This document shows, piece by piece, positions 24,804 through 32,946 of a stretch of DNA of 50,375 nt. The stretch's first letter is position 1; each line of letters starts with the position of its first letter. Position numbers and translations under genes: made by a program. Origin of the DNA: Streptomyces celluloflavus. Lineage in GTDB: Bacteria > Actinomycetota > Actinomycetes > Streptomycetales > Streptomycetaceae. Where the stretch lies: the NCBI GenBank assembly GCA_000720995.1, contig JOEL01000048.1, positions 1 to 50,375 of the forward strand. The letters are read 5' to 3'. The notes below the pieces were generated by a model, which had not been told where the DNA came from, made no database searches, and saw nothing but the letters and a program-made list of their open reading frames with translations.

Positions 24804-25864
24804 GACGCCGCGTAGGCGTCGATCTCGGCCGCGAGCCGTGCCTTGGCCGTCGTGTCCATGAAGGAGGCCGTGACGGCGTTCTTGGCGAGGCCGGCCACAC
24901 CGTCGGTGTCGAGGCCCAACAGCCGGGCGGCGATGCCGTATTCGGTGTTGAGGTCGGTGCCGAACATCGGCGGATCGTCGCTGTTGACGGTGACCAGTAC
25001 GCCCGCGTCGACCATCTGCCTGATCGGGTGCTCCTCCAGGGTGCGCACCGCGCGGGTGGCGATGTTGGAGGTGGGGCAGACCTCCAGCGGGATGCGGTGC
25101 TCGGCGAGATGGGCCAGCAGCTCGGGGTCCTTGACGGAGCTGGTGCCGTGGCCGATGCGCTCGGCCCGCAGGTGGGTGAGGGCGTCCCAGACGGTCTCCG
25201 GGCCGGTCGTCTCACCGGCGTGCGGTACGGAGTGCAGGCCGAGCGCGATGGCGCGGTCGAAGTACGGCTTGAACTGCGGGCGCGGCACACCGATCTCCGG
25301 GCCGCCGAGGCCGAACGAGACCAGGCCCTCGGGCTGGAGTTCGCAGGCGATGCGGGCGGTCTCCTCGGCGGACTCCAGACCGGCCTCACCGGGGATGTCG
25401 AAGCACCAGCGCAGTATCACGCCCAGTTCGGACTCCGCGGATTTGCGGGCGTCCTCGATGGCCTCGACGAACGCGGCGTCGGGGATGCCGCGGCGCGTCG
25501 AGCTGAAGGGGGTGACGGTCAGCTCGGCGTAGCGGATGTTCTGCCGCGCCATGTCGCGGGCGATCTCGTACGTCAGCAGCCGGACGTCCTCGGCGTCGCG
25601 GATGAGCTCCACGACGGAGAGGTAGACGTCGATGAAGTGCGCGAAGTCGCGAAAGGTGAAGTAGTCGGCGAGCGCCTCGGGGTCGGTGGGGACGGTGGAG
25701 TCCGGATGCCGGGCGGCAAGTTCGGAGACGATCCGCGGCGAGGCCGATCCGACGTGGTGGACGTGCAGCTCCGCCTTCGGCAGGCCCGCGATGAAGGCAT
25801 CGAGATCGGACAACGGTTCCTCCTGGTCAAGGGATTGTGCGTCGGCGTGCGGAACGGTGGTCAT
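24791..25864 (-). CDS. Adenosine deaminase family; probably aminodeoxyfutalosine deaminase
   Basis: The 357-residue metal-dependent deaminase has the HxH motif ELHVHHVGSA (H34, H36), PHAGETTG near residue 215, IGHGTS and NSDDPPMF near residue 300, all marks of the adenosine/AMP deaminase superfamily. Classical adenosine deaminases read HLH-x2-G. The HVHHVGSASPRIV variant is, from memory, that of actinobacterial cog1816 proteins reported to deaminate 6-aminodeoxyfutalosine in the futalosine route to menaquinone, which Streptomyces uses. Adenosine deaminase remains the alternative. It overlaps the downstream GDPD gene by 13 nt. The ATG at 25864 fits family length. Confidence 0.78.
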   Translation of the reverse strand: MTTVPHADAQSLDQEEPLSDLDAFIAGLPKAELHVHHVGSASPRIVSELAARHPDSTVPTDPEALADYFTFRDFAHFIDVYLSVVELIRDAEDVRLLTYEIARDMARQNIRYAELTVTPFSSTRRGIPDAAFVEAIEDARKSAESELGVILRWCFDIPGEAGLESAEETARIACELQPEGLVSFGLGGPEIGVPRPQFKPYFDRAIALGLHSVPHAGETTGPETVWDALTHLRAERIGHGTSSVKDPELLAHLAEHRIPLEVCPTSNIATRAVRTLEEHPIRQMVDAGVLVTVNSDDPPMFGTDLNTEYGIAARLLGLDTDGVAGLAKNAVTASFMDTTAKARLAAEIDAYAASWRG

Positions 25865-25945
25865 CGTATGCGGGGGCCGGGTGGGCGCCCGGAGCAGGTC
25901 CTAACATGACAGGACAGTCGGAGCGGGCGAGGGGGAAGACGAGCC

Positions 25946-26881
25946 ATGGCCGAGGGGCCGGAGCCCGAACCGGGGAATCCGTGGGCGAGCCCCGCGGGGC
26001 CGTCCGGGACCTCGGCGGGCGGCGCGCCAGGGCGGTACGCCGTTCCGCCGCCACCGCCCGCGCCGGGTCCGCCGGGCGTACCGGGCGCGGGGACGTACGG
26101 GCACTCGTACGCTTCGCAGTCCGCGCAGTCCGCGCAGTCCGCGCAGTCCGCGCAGTCCGCGCAGCCGAGCGCCGTGACGCTGTACGTTCCGCCGCCGTAC
26201 GCGCGGCAGTCCTGCCCCTCGCTTGCGTATCCGCCGTCTCCGTATCCGCCGCCCCCGTATCCCGGTCCGTGGCGGCCGGACCGGCTCGGCCACCCCGGCT
26301 CTCCCTCGTACGCCTCTCGCTCCCCGCACCCGCTGTACACCGGCTGTCCCGACGGCGGCTGTCCCGGCGATCTCGGCCGGTATCCGGCGATGGACCATGC
26401 GCTCTGGCTGCCGGTACGGACGGGCAACGGCTTTGGGACCGCCGCGCTGATCGTCGGTATCACCGGGGCGCTTCTCGGTGTCAGCATCGTTTTCGGCATC
26501 CTCCTCGGTGCGCCGGCGGTCGTCTTCGGAGCCGTCGGCCGGGCCAGGGCGACCAGGGGCGAGGCGGCCAACGGCGGCACGGCGCTGGCCGGGATCGTCC
26601 TGGGCGGGGTGGCACTGCTGATCAGCGCGCTGATGATCGTCCTCATCGCGGTCAACGGCCTCGGCCCGAAGGACCGTGGACCGGGCGACGGCGGCGGCCG
26701 CGGCCGGGGCGGCGGCCACTCCGACACCTACCAGGCCGCGTCGCCGGACCTCGCGCCGCCGCACGCCGCGCCGCCGGACCCTGCGCCGTCGCATCCCACG
26801 TCACTGCGCTCCGCGCCGCCGCACCCCGAGGCACGCCCCGCCCACCCGGCCGGTCTCCCACCGACAGCCGTATCCGCTTAG
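25946..26881 (+). CDS. DUF4190 membrane protein with repeat-containing Pro-rich N-terminus
   Basis: The 311-residue protein has a Pro/Gly/Ser/Tyr-rich N-terminus, including a QSA repeat (about residues 58-72), then a conserved block with two hydrophobic helices (about 163-195 and 212-238; GFGTAALIVGITGALLG and NGGTALAGIVLGGVALL) typical of DUF4190. A Pro/His-rich tail of about 65 residues follows, longer than usual. The DUF has no established biochemical role; related actinobacterial proteins are small envelope proteins. The ATG at 25946 lies about 80 bp from the divergent deaminase start, downstream of the purine-rich GAGGGGGAAGACGAGCC. Confidence 0.75.
   Translation: MAEGPEPEPGNPWASPAGPSGTSAGGAPGRYAVPPPPPAPGPPGVPGAGTYGHSYASQSAQSAQSAQSAQSAQPSAVTLYVPPPYARQSCPSLAYPPSPYPPPPYPGPWRPDRLGHPGSPSYASRSPHPLYTGCPDGGCPGDLGRYPAMDHALWLPVRTGNGFGTAALIVGITGALLGVSIVFGILLGAPAVVFGAVGRARATRGEAANGGTALAGIVLGGVALLISALMIVLIAVNGLGPKDRGPGDGGGRGRGGGHSDTYQAASPDLAPPHAAPPDPAPSHPTSLRSAPPHPEARPAHPAGLPPTAVSA
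26117..26164 (+). repeat. In-frame 9-bp tandem repeat (GCGCAGTCC)n
   Basis: About five copies of the unit GCGCAGTCC encode the QSA repeat in the disordered N-terminus of the DUF4190 protein. Being a multiple of three, copy changes would keep the frame. Confidence 0.9.
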
Positions 26882-26991
26882 CCTCCCCCTCCCTGTAGCA
26901 CCTCCACCCCGGCGGCCGACCTCAGAGCCTCCCCGGAGCCCCCCTCGGACTTCCAGGGCCTGCCCCAGAACCGCCCCAGACCGCCCCAGAA

Positions 26992-27627
26992 CTACCCCTC
27001 CGCGTCGCCCCCGCTGTCCCCGTCGCCCCCATCCCCCTCGGCCAGCCGCTGACGGGCCTCCATCAGTGCGAAGCCCAGCAGATTCAGCCCCCGCCAGCGG
27101 GCCGGGTCCGCCGCGCGCTCGTCGTCGGCGGTCAGTCCGATGCCCCAGACGCAGTCCTGCGGGCTGGCCTCCACCAGCACCCGGGAGCCCGTGCCGAGCA
27201 GGAACTCGCGCAGCGCGGTGTCCCGGCCGAACTTGTGCACGCTGCCCTCGACCACCAGGCCGAAGCGGTGCCGCCGCCAGACCTCCTCGTCGAAGCCGCG
27301 GACCGCCCGGCCGGCGTCCTTGGCCTGCTTGGGGTGGGTCGCGGCTATCGCGCGCCGCGCCGCCGCCGCGTCGCCGAACAGCCGGGCCTTGCCCGCCATC
27401 ATCCAGTGCTCGGCGGTGGCGTACTCGACCCCGTCGACCGTGAAGGGCGAGGGCCACCACTGGCTGAAACAGCTCGCCCCGAGAGTGCCGTCGCGACGCG
27501 GGGTGTGACCCCAGAAATGGACGTATTTGACCCGCTGCCCCGTGGCGGTCGCCGCGCGCAGTTCCTCGACCGAGCGCGGTCCGTCCGCGGTGCGCCGGTC
27601 CGTGATCCCCGTGGTGTCGTGCATCAT
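26992..27627 (-). CDS. NADAR-domain protein (YbiA-like)
   Basis: The 211-residue protein matches the NADAR family: FWGHTP (about residues 38-43), ASCFSQWWPSPFTVDGVEYATAEHWMMAGKARLFGD, GFDEEVWRRHRFGLVVEG and CVWGIGLTADDERA. YbiA-type members are N-glycosidases linked to riboflavin intermediate breakdown, and others act on ADP-ribosylated targets. It is longer than E. coli YbiA (about 160 aa) owing to both termini. Two adjacent Met codons occur at 27627 and 27624. It ends tail-to-tail with the DUF4190 gene and is divergent from an aldehyde dehydrogenase. No pathway partner is visible. Confidence 0.9.
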   Translation of the reverse strand: MMHDTTGITDRRTADGPRSVEELRAATATGQRVKYVHFWGHTPRRDGTLGASCFSQWWPSPFTVDGVEYATAEHWMMAGKARLFGDAAAARRAIAATHPKQAKDAGRAVRGFDEEVWRRHRFGLVVEGSVHKFGRDTALREFLLGTGSRVLVEASPQDCVWGIGLTADDERAADPARWRGLNLLGFALMEARQRLAEGDGGDGDSGGDAEG

Positions 27628-27673
27628 GCCGGGATTCTGTCAGCGGGCACTGACAACGTGTCGGGGCGCCGGA

Positions 27674-27773
27674 TGCGGAAACCGCAGAATTCGTCGCGTG
27701 ACCAAAAGGCAACAACGGAATCACTTGTTGGGGTCCGGTGCCTCTGTCAGGATCAGCCATCGTTTCCGGAAAC
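27674..27773 (+). promoter_or_regulatory. Intergenic dyads upstream of the second aldehyde dehydrogenase
   Basis: Three dyads lie in 100 bp between the divergent NADAR and aldehyde dehydrogenase genes. They are TGCGGAAACCGCA (27674-27686), CAACAA (27710-27715) with TTGTTG (27725-27730), and the 12-bp palindrome GTTTCCGGAAAC (27762-27773). The region is AT-rich for this genome. They are candidate regulator sites for the transport operon that follows; the regulator is not known. Confidence 0.4.
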
Positions 27774-27828
27774 AGCTACGCCTGGCAGTGCCGCTGCGCG
27801 GCCTTGGCGCCCGGCGGAGGAGAGCACC

Positions 27829-29358
27829 ATGGATCAGCGATTCGATGTCACCGAGCGATTCGCCGAGGGCGCGCAGTTCATCGCGGGCGGTCTCCGCAGC
27901 GGCAGTTCCGGCCGCACCCAGACCCTCGTCAACCCGGCGACGGGCGAGCCGGTCCACACCTACGAACTGGCGGGCACGGCGGATGTGGACGCCGCCGTCG
28001 AGGCCGCGCGCCAGGCACTGCCCGGATGGGGCGGGGCGACGCCCGGTGAGCGCTCCGACACCCTGCACCGCTTCGCCGCCGCGCTCGCCGAGGACGCCGC
28101 CGACCTCGCCTACGCCGAGTCGCTGAACTGCGGAAAGCCGATCAAGCTCAGCAGCGAGTTCGACGTGCCCGGTTCGATCGACAACACCGCGTTCTTCGCC
28201 GGCGCCGCCCGCCACCTGGAGGGCAAGGCGACCGGCGAGTACAGCGCCGACCACACCTCGTCCGTCCGCCGCGAGCCCATCGGCGTCATCGGCTCCATCG
28301 CGCCCTGGAACTACCCGCTCCAGATGGCCGCGTGGAAGGTGCTGCCGGCCATCGCCGCGGGCAACACCATCGTCCTCAAGCCCGCCGAGATCACCCCGCT
28401 GACCTCGCTCATGTTCGCCCAGGCCGCACAGCGCGCGGGCCTGCCCGACGGGGTGCTCAACATCGTCTCCGGGGCCGGCCGGGACGCCGGGGAACATCTC
28501 GTCGGCCACCCCGCCGTCGCCATGACGTCCTTCACCGGCTCGACGGGCGTCGGCAAGCGCGTCGCCGAGATCGCCACCGCCACCGTCAAGCGGCTGCACC
28601 TCGAACTCGGCGGCAAGGCCCCGTTCGTGGTCTTCGACGACGCGGACCTGGAGGCCGCCGTCCACGGAGCGGTGGCCGGTTCGCTGATCAACACCGGCCA
28701 GGACTGCACCGCCGCCACCCGCGCCTATGTGCAGCGGCCGCTCTACGACGCGTTCGTCAGCGGCGTCGCCGACCTGATGGCGACCGTACGGCTCGGCGAC
28801 CCGTTCGATCCGGCCACCGACCTCGGCCCGCTGATCTCGCACGCCCAGCGCGACCGGGTGGCCGGTTTCGTCGACCGGGCACGGAGCTACGCGACGGTGG
28901 TGACCGGCGGTGCGGCACCCTCCGCCGACCGGGACGGCGCGCTCGCCAAGGGCGCCTACTACCGCCCCACCCTGATCACCGGCGCGGCCCAGGACAGCGA
29001 GATCGTGCAGTCCGAGATCTTCGGCCCGGTGCTGGTCGTGCTGCCCTTCGACAGCGACGACGAGGGCCTCGCGCTCGCCAACGACACCCCCTACGGGCTC
29101 GCCGCCTCCGCCTGGAGCCGGGACGTCTACCGCACCGGCCGCGCCACCCGGGAGATCAAGGCGGGCTGCGTCTGGGTCAACGACCACATCCCGATCATCA
29201 GCGAGATGCCGCACGGCGGCGCGCGGGCGTCCGGTTTCGGCAAGGACATGTCGGCCTACTCCTTCGAGGAGTACACCCAGATCAAGCACGTCATGTACGA
29301 CAACACCGCGGTCGCCAGGAAGGACTGGCACCGCACGGTCTTCGGGGACCGCCCGTAA
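27829..29358 (+). CDS. Aldehyde dehydrogenase, aminoaldehyde type (second copy)
   Basis: The 509-residue ALDH has APWNYPLQMAAWKVLPAIAAGNT, catalytic E259 (LELGGKAP) and nucleophile C293 (NTGQDCTAATR). It belongs to the same subgroup as the enzyme at 20831 and is followed by the same type of PotD-like lipoprotein, then by PotABC and a FAD oxidase. The substrate is probably an omega-aminoaldehyde from polyamine breakdown. The ATG at 27829 has GGAGGAGAG just upstream (27816-27824). It is the first gene of a six-gene operon. Confidence 0.88.
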   Translation: MDQRFDVTERFAEGAQFIAGGLRSGSSGRTQTLVNPATGEPVHTYELAGTADVDAAVEAARQALPGWGGATPGERSDTLHRFAAALAEDAADLAYAESLNCGKPIKLSSEFDVPGSIDNTAFFAGAARHLEGKATGEYSADHTSSVRREPIGVIGSIAPWNYPLQMAAWKVLPAIAAGNTIVLKPAEITPLTSLMFAQAAQRAGLPDGVLNIVSGAGRDAGEHLVGHPAVAMTSFTGSTGVGKRVAEIATATVKRLHLELGGKAPFVVFDDADLEAAVHGAVAGSLINTGQDCTAATRAYVQRPLYDAFVSGVADLMATVRLGDPFDPATDLGPLISHAQRDRVAGFVDRARSYATVVTGGAAPSADRDGALAKGAYYRPTLITGAAQDSEIVQSEIFGPVLVVLPFDSDDEGLALANDTPYGLAASAWSRDVYRTGRATREIKAGCVWVNDHIPIISEMPHGGARASGFGKDMSAYSFEEYTQIKHVMYDNTAVARKDWHRTVFGDRP

Positions 29359-29537
29359 GGGACCTCGGCAACGGGACGGTCCGTGACGGGACGGCCGGCG
29401 GCCGGCACCGTCCACCGGGGACCGACCGTCAGGGGCGCCGCCCGGCCGTGCCGGGACACCCCACCCACTGCGGCCAGCGCCGCGCGGCACCGTCACCACC
29501 GGCCGAGCGCCGGGTTCACCCTGAAAGGGCACCGCGC

Positions 29538-30785
29538 ATGGAGCACCACCAGCAGCCCGAACCTCTGTCCCCGCCCGAACTCGCCGCGCTGCGCCGCAGC
29601 ATGACCGACGGCCGGCTCGCCATGACCCGGCGGTCGCTGCTGCGCGCCGGCGGCGCCGCGGCGGCCGTCATCGGCGGCGCCGGCGCCCTGTCGGCCTGCG
29701 GTATCCCGCCCGCGGGCCGTACCGACGCCGCCGGTTCGGCCGATCACTCCGCGGCGGAGAAGCGCGTCACCTTCTCCAACTGGACCGAGTACATGGACGT
29801 CAGCGACGACGGCAAACACCGGCCGACGCTGGAGACCTTCACCCGGCGCACCGGCATCGAGGTCAAATACACCGAGGACATCAACGACAACGACGAGTTC
29901 TTCGGCAAGGTCCAGGCCCAGCTCGCGGCCGGCCAGGACACCGGGCGCGATCTGATCGTGCTCACCGACTGGATGTGCGCGCGGATGATCTCCTTCGGCT
30001 GGATCCAGACCCTGGACCAGGCCAACCTGCCGCACGCCTACGCCCAGCTGTCGGCGCAGTTCCGCACCCCCGCCTGGGACCCGGGCCGCGCGCACTCCTA
30101 CCCCTGGCAGGGCATCCCCGCGATCATCGCCTACAACAAGAAGGCGACCGGCGGCCGGAAGGTCGAGTCGATCACCCAGCTGCTGGAGGACCCGCAGCTC
30201 AAGGGGAGGGTCGGCTTTCTCTCCGAAATGCGCGACAGCGTCGGGCTGACCCTCCTGGACATGGGCAAACGCCCCGAGGACGTCACCGCGGACGAGTACG
30301 ACGCGGCCATCGCCCGGATCCAGAAGGGCGTGGACACCAAGCAGATCCGCCGCTTCACCGGCAACGACTACACCAACGACCTGGACAAGGGCGATATCGC
30401 CGCCTGCGTCGCCTGGGCCGGCGACATCGTCCAGCTCCAGCACGACAACCCGGCCATCGCCTACACCATCCCCAAGGCCGGATACATGACGTCCACCGAC
30501 AACCTGATGGTGCCGAACAGAGCGCGCCACAAGAAGAACGCCGAACGGCTCATCGACTTCTTCTACGAGCCGAAGAACGCGGCCCGGCTCGCGGCGTACA
30601 TCAACTACACCTGCCCCGTCGACGGCGTACGCGAGGAACTCGCCAAGATCGACAAGGCGTTGGCGGAGAACCCGCTGATCCTTCCCGACGAGGAGATGGC
30701 CGCCAGGTCCCACTCCTTCCGTGCGCTCTCCGGCAAGGAGAGCAAGGAGTTCACCCAGAAGTACTCCGACCTCACCGGCGCCTGA
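29538..30785 (+). CDS. potD: Spermidine/putrescine-binding lipoprotein
   Basis: The 415-residue protein has an N-terminal cytosolic stretch, a twin-arginine motif TRRSLLRAGG (residues 30-39) and a lipobox LSAC with Cys54, so it is a Tat lipoprotein. Mature residues FSNWTEYMDVSDD, RRTGIEVKYTEDINDNDEFFGK and RRFTGNDYTNDLDKGD are PotD-like and close to the protein at 22405. The ATG at 29538 follows AAAGGG; an in-frame ATG further in would still keep the Tat motif. The downstream potA follows after 62 nt, so it is the cognate binding protein of the PotABC importer. Confidence 0.9.
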   Translation: MEHHQQPEPLSPPELAALRRSMTDGRLAMTRRSLLRAGGAAAAVIGGAGALSACGIPPAGRTDAAGSADHSAAEKRVTFSNWTEYMDVSDDGKHRPTLETFTRRTGIEVKYTEDINDNDEFFGKVQAQLAAGQDTGRDLIVLTDWMCARMISFGWIQTLDQANLPHAYAQLSAQFRTPAWDPGRAHSYPWQGIPAIIAYNKKATGGRKVESITQLLEDPQLKGRVGFLSEMRDSVGLTLLDMGKRPEDVTADEYDAAIARIQKGVDTKQIRRFTGNDYTNDLDKGDIAACVAWAGDIVQLQHDNPAIAYTIPKAGYMTSTDNLMVPNRARHKKNAERLIDFFYEPKNAARLAAYINYTCPVDGVREELAKIDKALAENPLILPDEEMAARSHSFRALSGKESKEFTQKYSDLTGA

Positions 30786-30847
30786 GCACCACCCCCGCCC
30801 CGGGCCCGTATGAGCTGTTCCGACCTCCGACACACGGGACGAGAGAC

Positions 30848-32017
30848 ATGACCCAGACCGCGACCCCGCAGAGCGGCGGCGGCGACGTCCGCCTCCAGGG
30901 GATCAGCAAGACCTACGGCTCCTTCACCGCCGTCCACCCGCTCGACCTCACCATCCCCGCGGCCTCCTTCTTCGCGCTGCTGGGCGCCTCGGGCTGCGGC
31001 AAGACCACCACCCTGCGGATGATCGCCGGGCTGGAGGACCCCACCACCGGGACCGTCGCCCTGGGCGGCCAGGACGTCACCGCCCTGCCGCCCTACAAAC
31101 GCCACGTCAACACCGTCTTCCAGAGCTACGCGCTCTTCCCGCACCTGGACATCTTCGAGAACGTCGCCTTCGGGCTGCGCCGCCGCGGCGTCAAGTCCGT
31201 CAAGAAGCAGGTCGAGGAGATGCTCGACCTCGTCCAGCTCGGCCCGATGGCGCGCCGCAGACCGCAGCAGCTCTCCGGCGGCCAGCAGCAGCGTGTCGCG
31301 GTCGCCCGCGCCCTGATCAACAAGCCGCAGGTGCTGCTGCTGGACGAGCCGCTGGGCGCCCTCGACCTCAAACTCCGCCGCCAGATGCAGCTGGAGCTCA
31401 AACGCATCCAGACCGAGGTCGGCATCACCTTCGTGCACGTCACCCACGACCAGGAGGAGGCCATGACGATGGCCGACACCGTGGCCGTGATGAACGGCGG
31501 CCGGGTCGAACAGCTCGGCGCCCCCGCCGACCTCTACGAGAACCCCGCCACTACCTTCGTCGCCAACTTCCTGGGCACCTCCAACCTCATCGAGGCCGAG
31601 GTCACCGGGATGGGCGGCGAACACCTGCTGCTCACCGCGGGCGGCACCACCCTGCGGCTGCCCACGCGCCGGTGCGGCGCCGCACCGGCGGCCCGCACCG
31701 GGGGGAAGGTCCTGGCCGGCGTACGGCCCGAGAAGATGGCCCTGATCCACGCCGATCGCGCCGACGCCGTCCCCGAGGGCCACAACCGCCTGCCGGGACG
31801 CATCAAGGACGCCAGTTTCATCGGCGTCTCCACGCAGTACGTCATCGACGCCCACGCACTGGGCGAACTCGCCGTCTACGAGCAGAACATCGAGCGCGAC
31901 GGCCGCCTCGTCCCCGGCGCCGAGGTCGTCCTGCACTGGAACCCGGCGCACACCTTCGGGCTCGACGCGGCCCAGTCCCCGCTCGCCGGTACGGACCTCG
32001 ACGAGGAGGCCGCGTGA
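30848..32017 (+). CDS. potA: Spermidine/putrescine ABC transporter ATP-binding protein
   Basis: The 389-residue ATPase has Walker A GASGCGKTT (residues 46-54), Q-loop FQSYALFPH, signature LSGGQQQR (about 142-149), Walker B VLLLDEPL (about 162-169) and the HDQEEAM H-loop. A C-terminal TOBE domain (about 245-389) includes GVRPEKM. It powers polyamine import with PotB, PotC and PotD. The ATG at 30848 is the first Met before the conserved LQGISKTYG. Its TGA overlaps the potB GTG as GTGA. Confidence 0.93.
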   Translation: MTQTATPQSGGGDVRLQGISKTYGSFTAVHPLDLTIPAASFFALLGASGCGKTTTLRMIAGLEDPTTGTVALGGQDVTALPPYKRHVNTVFQSYALFPHLDIFENVAFGLRRRGVKSVKKQVEEMLDLVQLGPMARRRPQQLSGGQQQRVAVARALINKPQVLLLDEPLGALDLKLRRQMQLELKRIQTEVGITFVHVTHDQEEAMTMADTVAVMNGGRVEQLGAPADLYENPATTFVANFLGTSNLIEAEVTGMGGEHLLLTAGGTTLRLPTRRCGAAPAARTGGKVLAGVRPEKMALIHADRADAVPEGHNRLPGRIKDASFIGVSTQYVIDAHALGELAVYEQNIERDGRLVPGAEVVLHWNPAHTFGLDAAQSPLAGTDLDEEAA

Positions 32018-32946
32018 GCACCACCGAGGCGCCCGCGCCCGCACCGGAGGAGGCCGCGCCGCTCCCGGTCCGCAGGCCCCCCGCGCGCAAACGGCTCGTC
32101 CCCTACTGGCTGCTGCTGCCCGGCATCCTGTGGCTGGTCGTCTTCTTCGCCGCGCCGCTCGTCTACCAGGCGTCCACCTCCCTGCAGACCGGATCCCTCG
32201 AAGACGGCTTCAAGGTCACCTGGCACTTCGCGACCTACTGGGACGCGTTCGGCACGTACTGGCCGCAGTTCGTCCGGTCCGTGCTGTACGCGGCCACCGC
32301 GACGGTGCTCTGCCTGCTGCTCGGCTACCCGCTGGCCTACCTCATCGCCTTCAAGGCAGGCCGCTGGCGCAACCTCGTGATGATCCTCGTCATCGCCCCG
32401 TTCTTCACCAGCTTCCTGATCCGCACGCTGGCCTGGAAGACGATCCTGGCGGACGGCGGCGCGGTCGTCGGCCTGCTCAACTCGCTGCACGTCCTGGACG
32501 TCACCAGCTGGCTGGGGCTGACCGAGGGCCATCGGGTGCTGGCCACCCCGCTCGCAGTGGTCTGCGGACTGACCTACAACTTCCTGCCGTTCATGGTGCT
32601 GCCGCTCTACACCTCGCTGGAGCGCATCGACCCCCGGCTGCACGAGGCCGCCGGCGACCTCTACGCCCGCCCGGCCACCACCTTCCGCCGGGTGACCTTC
32701 CCGCTGTCCATGCCCGGTGTCGTCGCCGGCACCCTGCTGACCTTCATCCCCGCCGCCGGCGACTACATCAACGCCGAGCTGCTCGGCTCCACCGACCAGA
32801 AGATGATCGGCAACGTCATCCAGTCCCAGTTCCTGCGGGTCCTGGACTACCCGACCGCCGCCGCCCTCTCCTTCATCCTCATGGCGGCCATCCTCGCGAT
32901 GGTCACCGTCTACATCCGCAAATCCGGGACGGAGGACCTGGTCTGA
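32014..32946 (+). CDS. potB: Spermidine/putrescine ABC transporter permease PotB
   Basis: The 310-residue inner-membrane protein has six hydrophobic helices from VPYWLLLPGILWLVVFF (about residues 29-45) to the C-terminus. The EAA loop LHEAAGDLYARPATTFRRVTFPLS contacts PotA. A short Pro/Ala-rich N-terminus precedes helix 1. The GTG at 32014 overlaps the potA stop by 4 nt, and the potB stop overlaps the potC ATG (TGATG at 32944-32948), so translation is coupled through the operon. Confidence 0.93.
   Translation: MSTTEAPAPAPEEAAPLPVRRPPARKRLVPYWLLLPGILWLVVFFAAPLVYQASTSLQTGSLEDGFKVTWHFATYWDAFGTYWPQFVRSVLYAATATVLCLLLGYPLAYLIAFKAGRWRNLVMILVIAPFFTSFLIRTLAWKTILADGGAVVGLLNSLHVLDVTSWLGLTEGHRVLATPLAVVCGLTYNFLPFMVLPLYTSLERIDPRLHEAAGDLYARPATTFRRVTFPLSMPGVVAGTLLTFIPAAGDYINAELLGSTDQKMIGNVIQSQFLRVLDYPTAAALSFILMAAILAMVTVYIRKSGTEDLV

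Noticed and set aside
27661-27828. tRNA or small RNA gene
   Set aside because: The dyads are short and do not form a cloverleaf; better read as regulatory sites.
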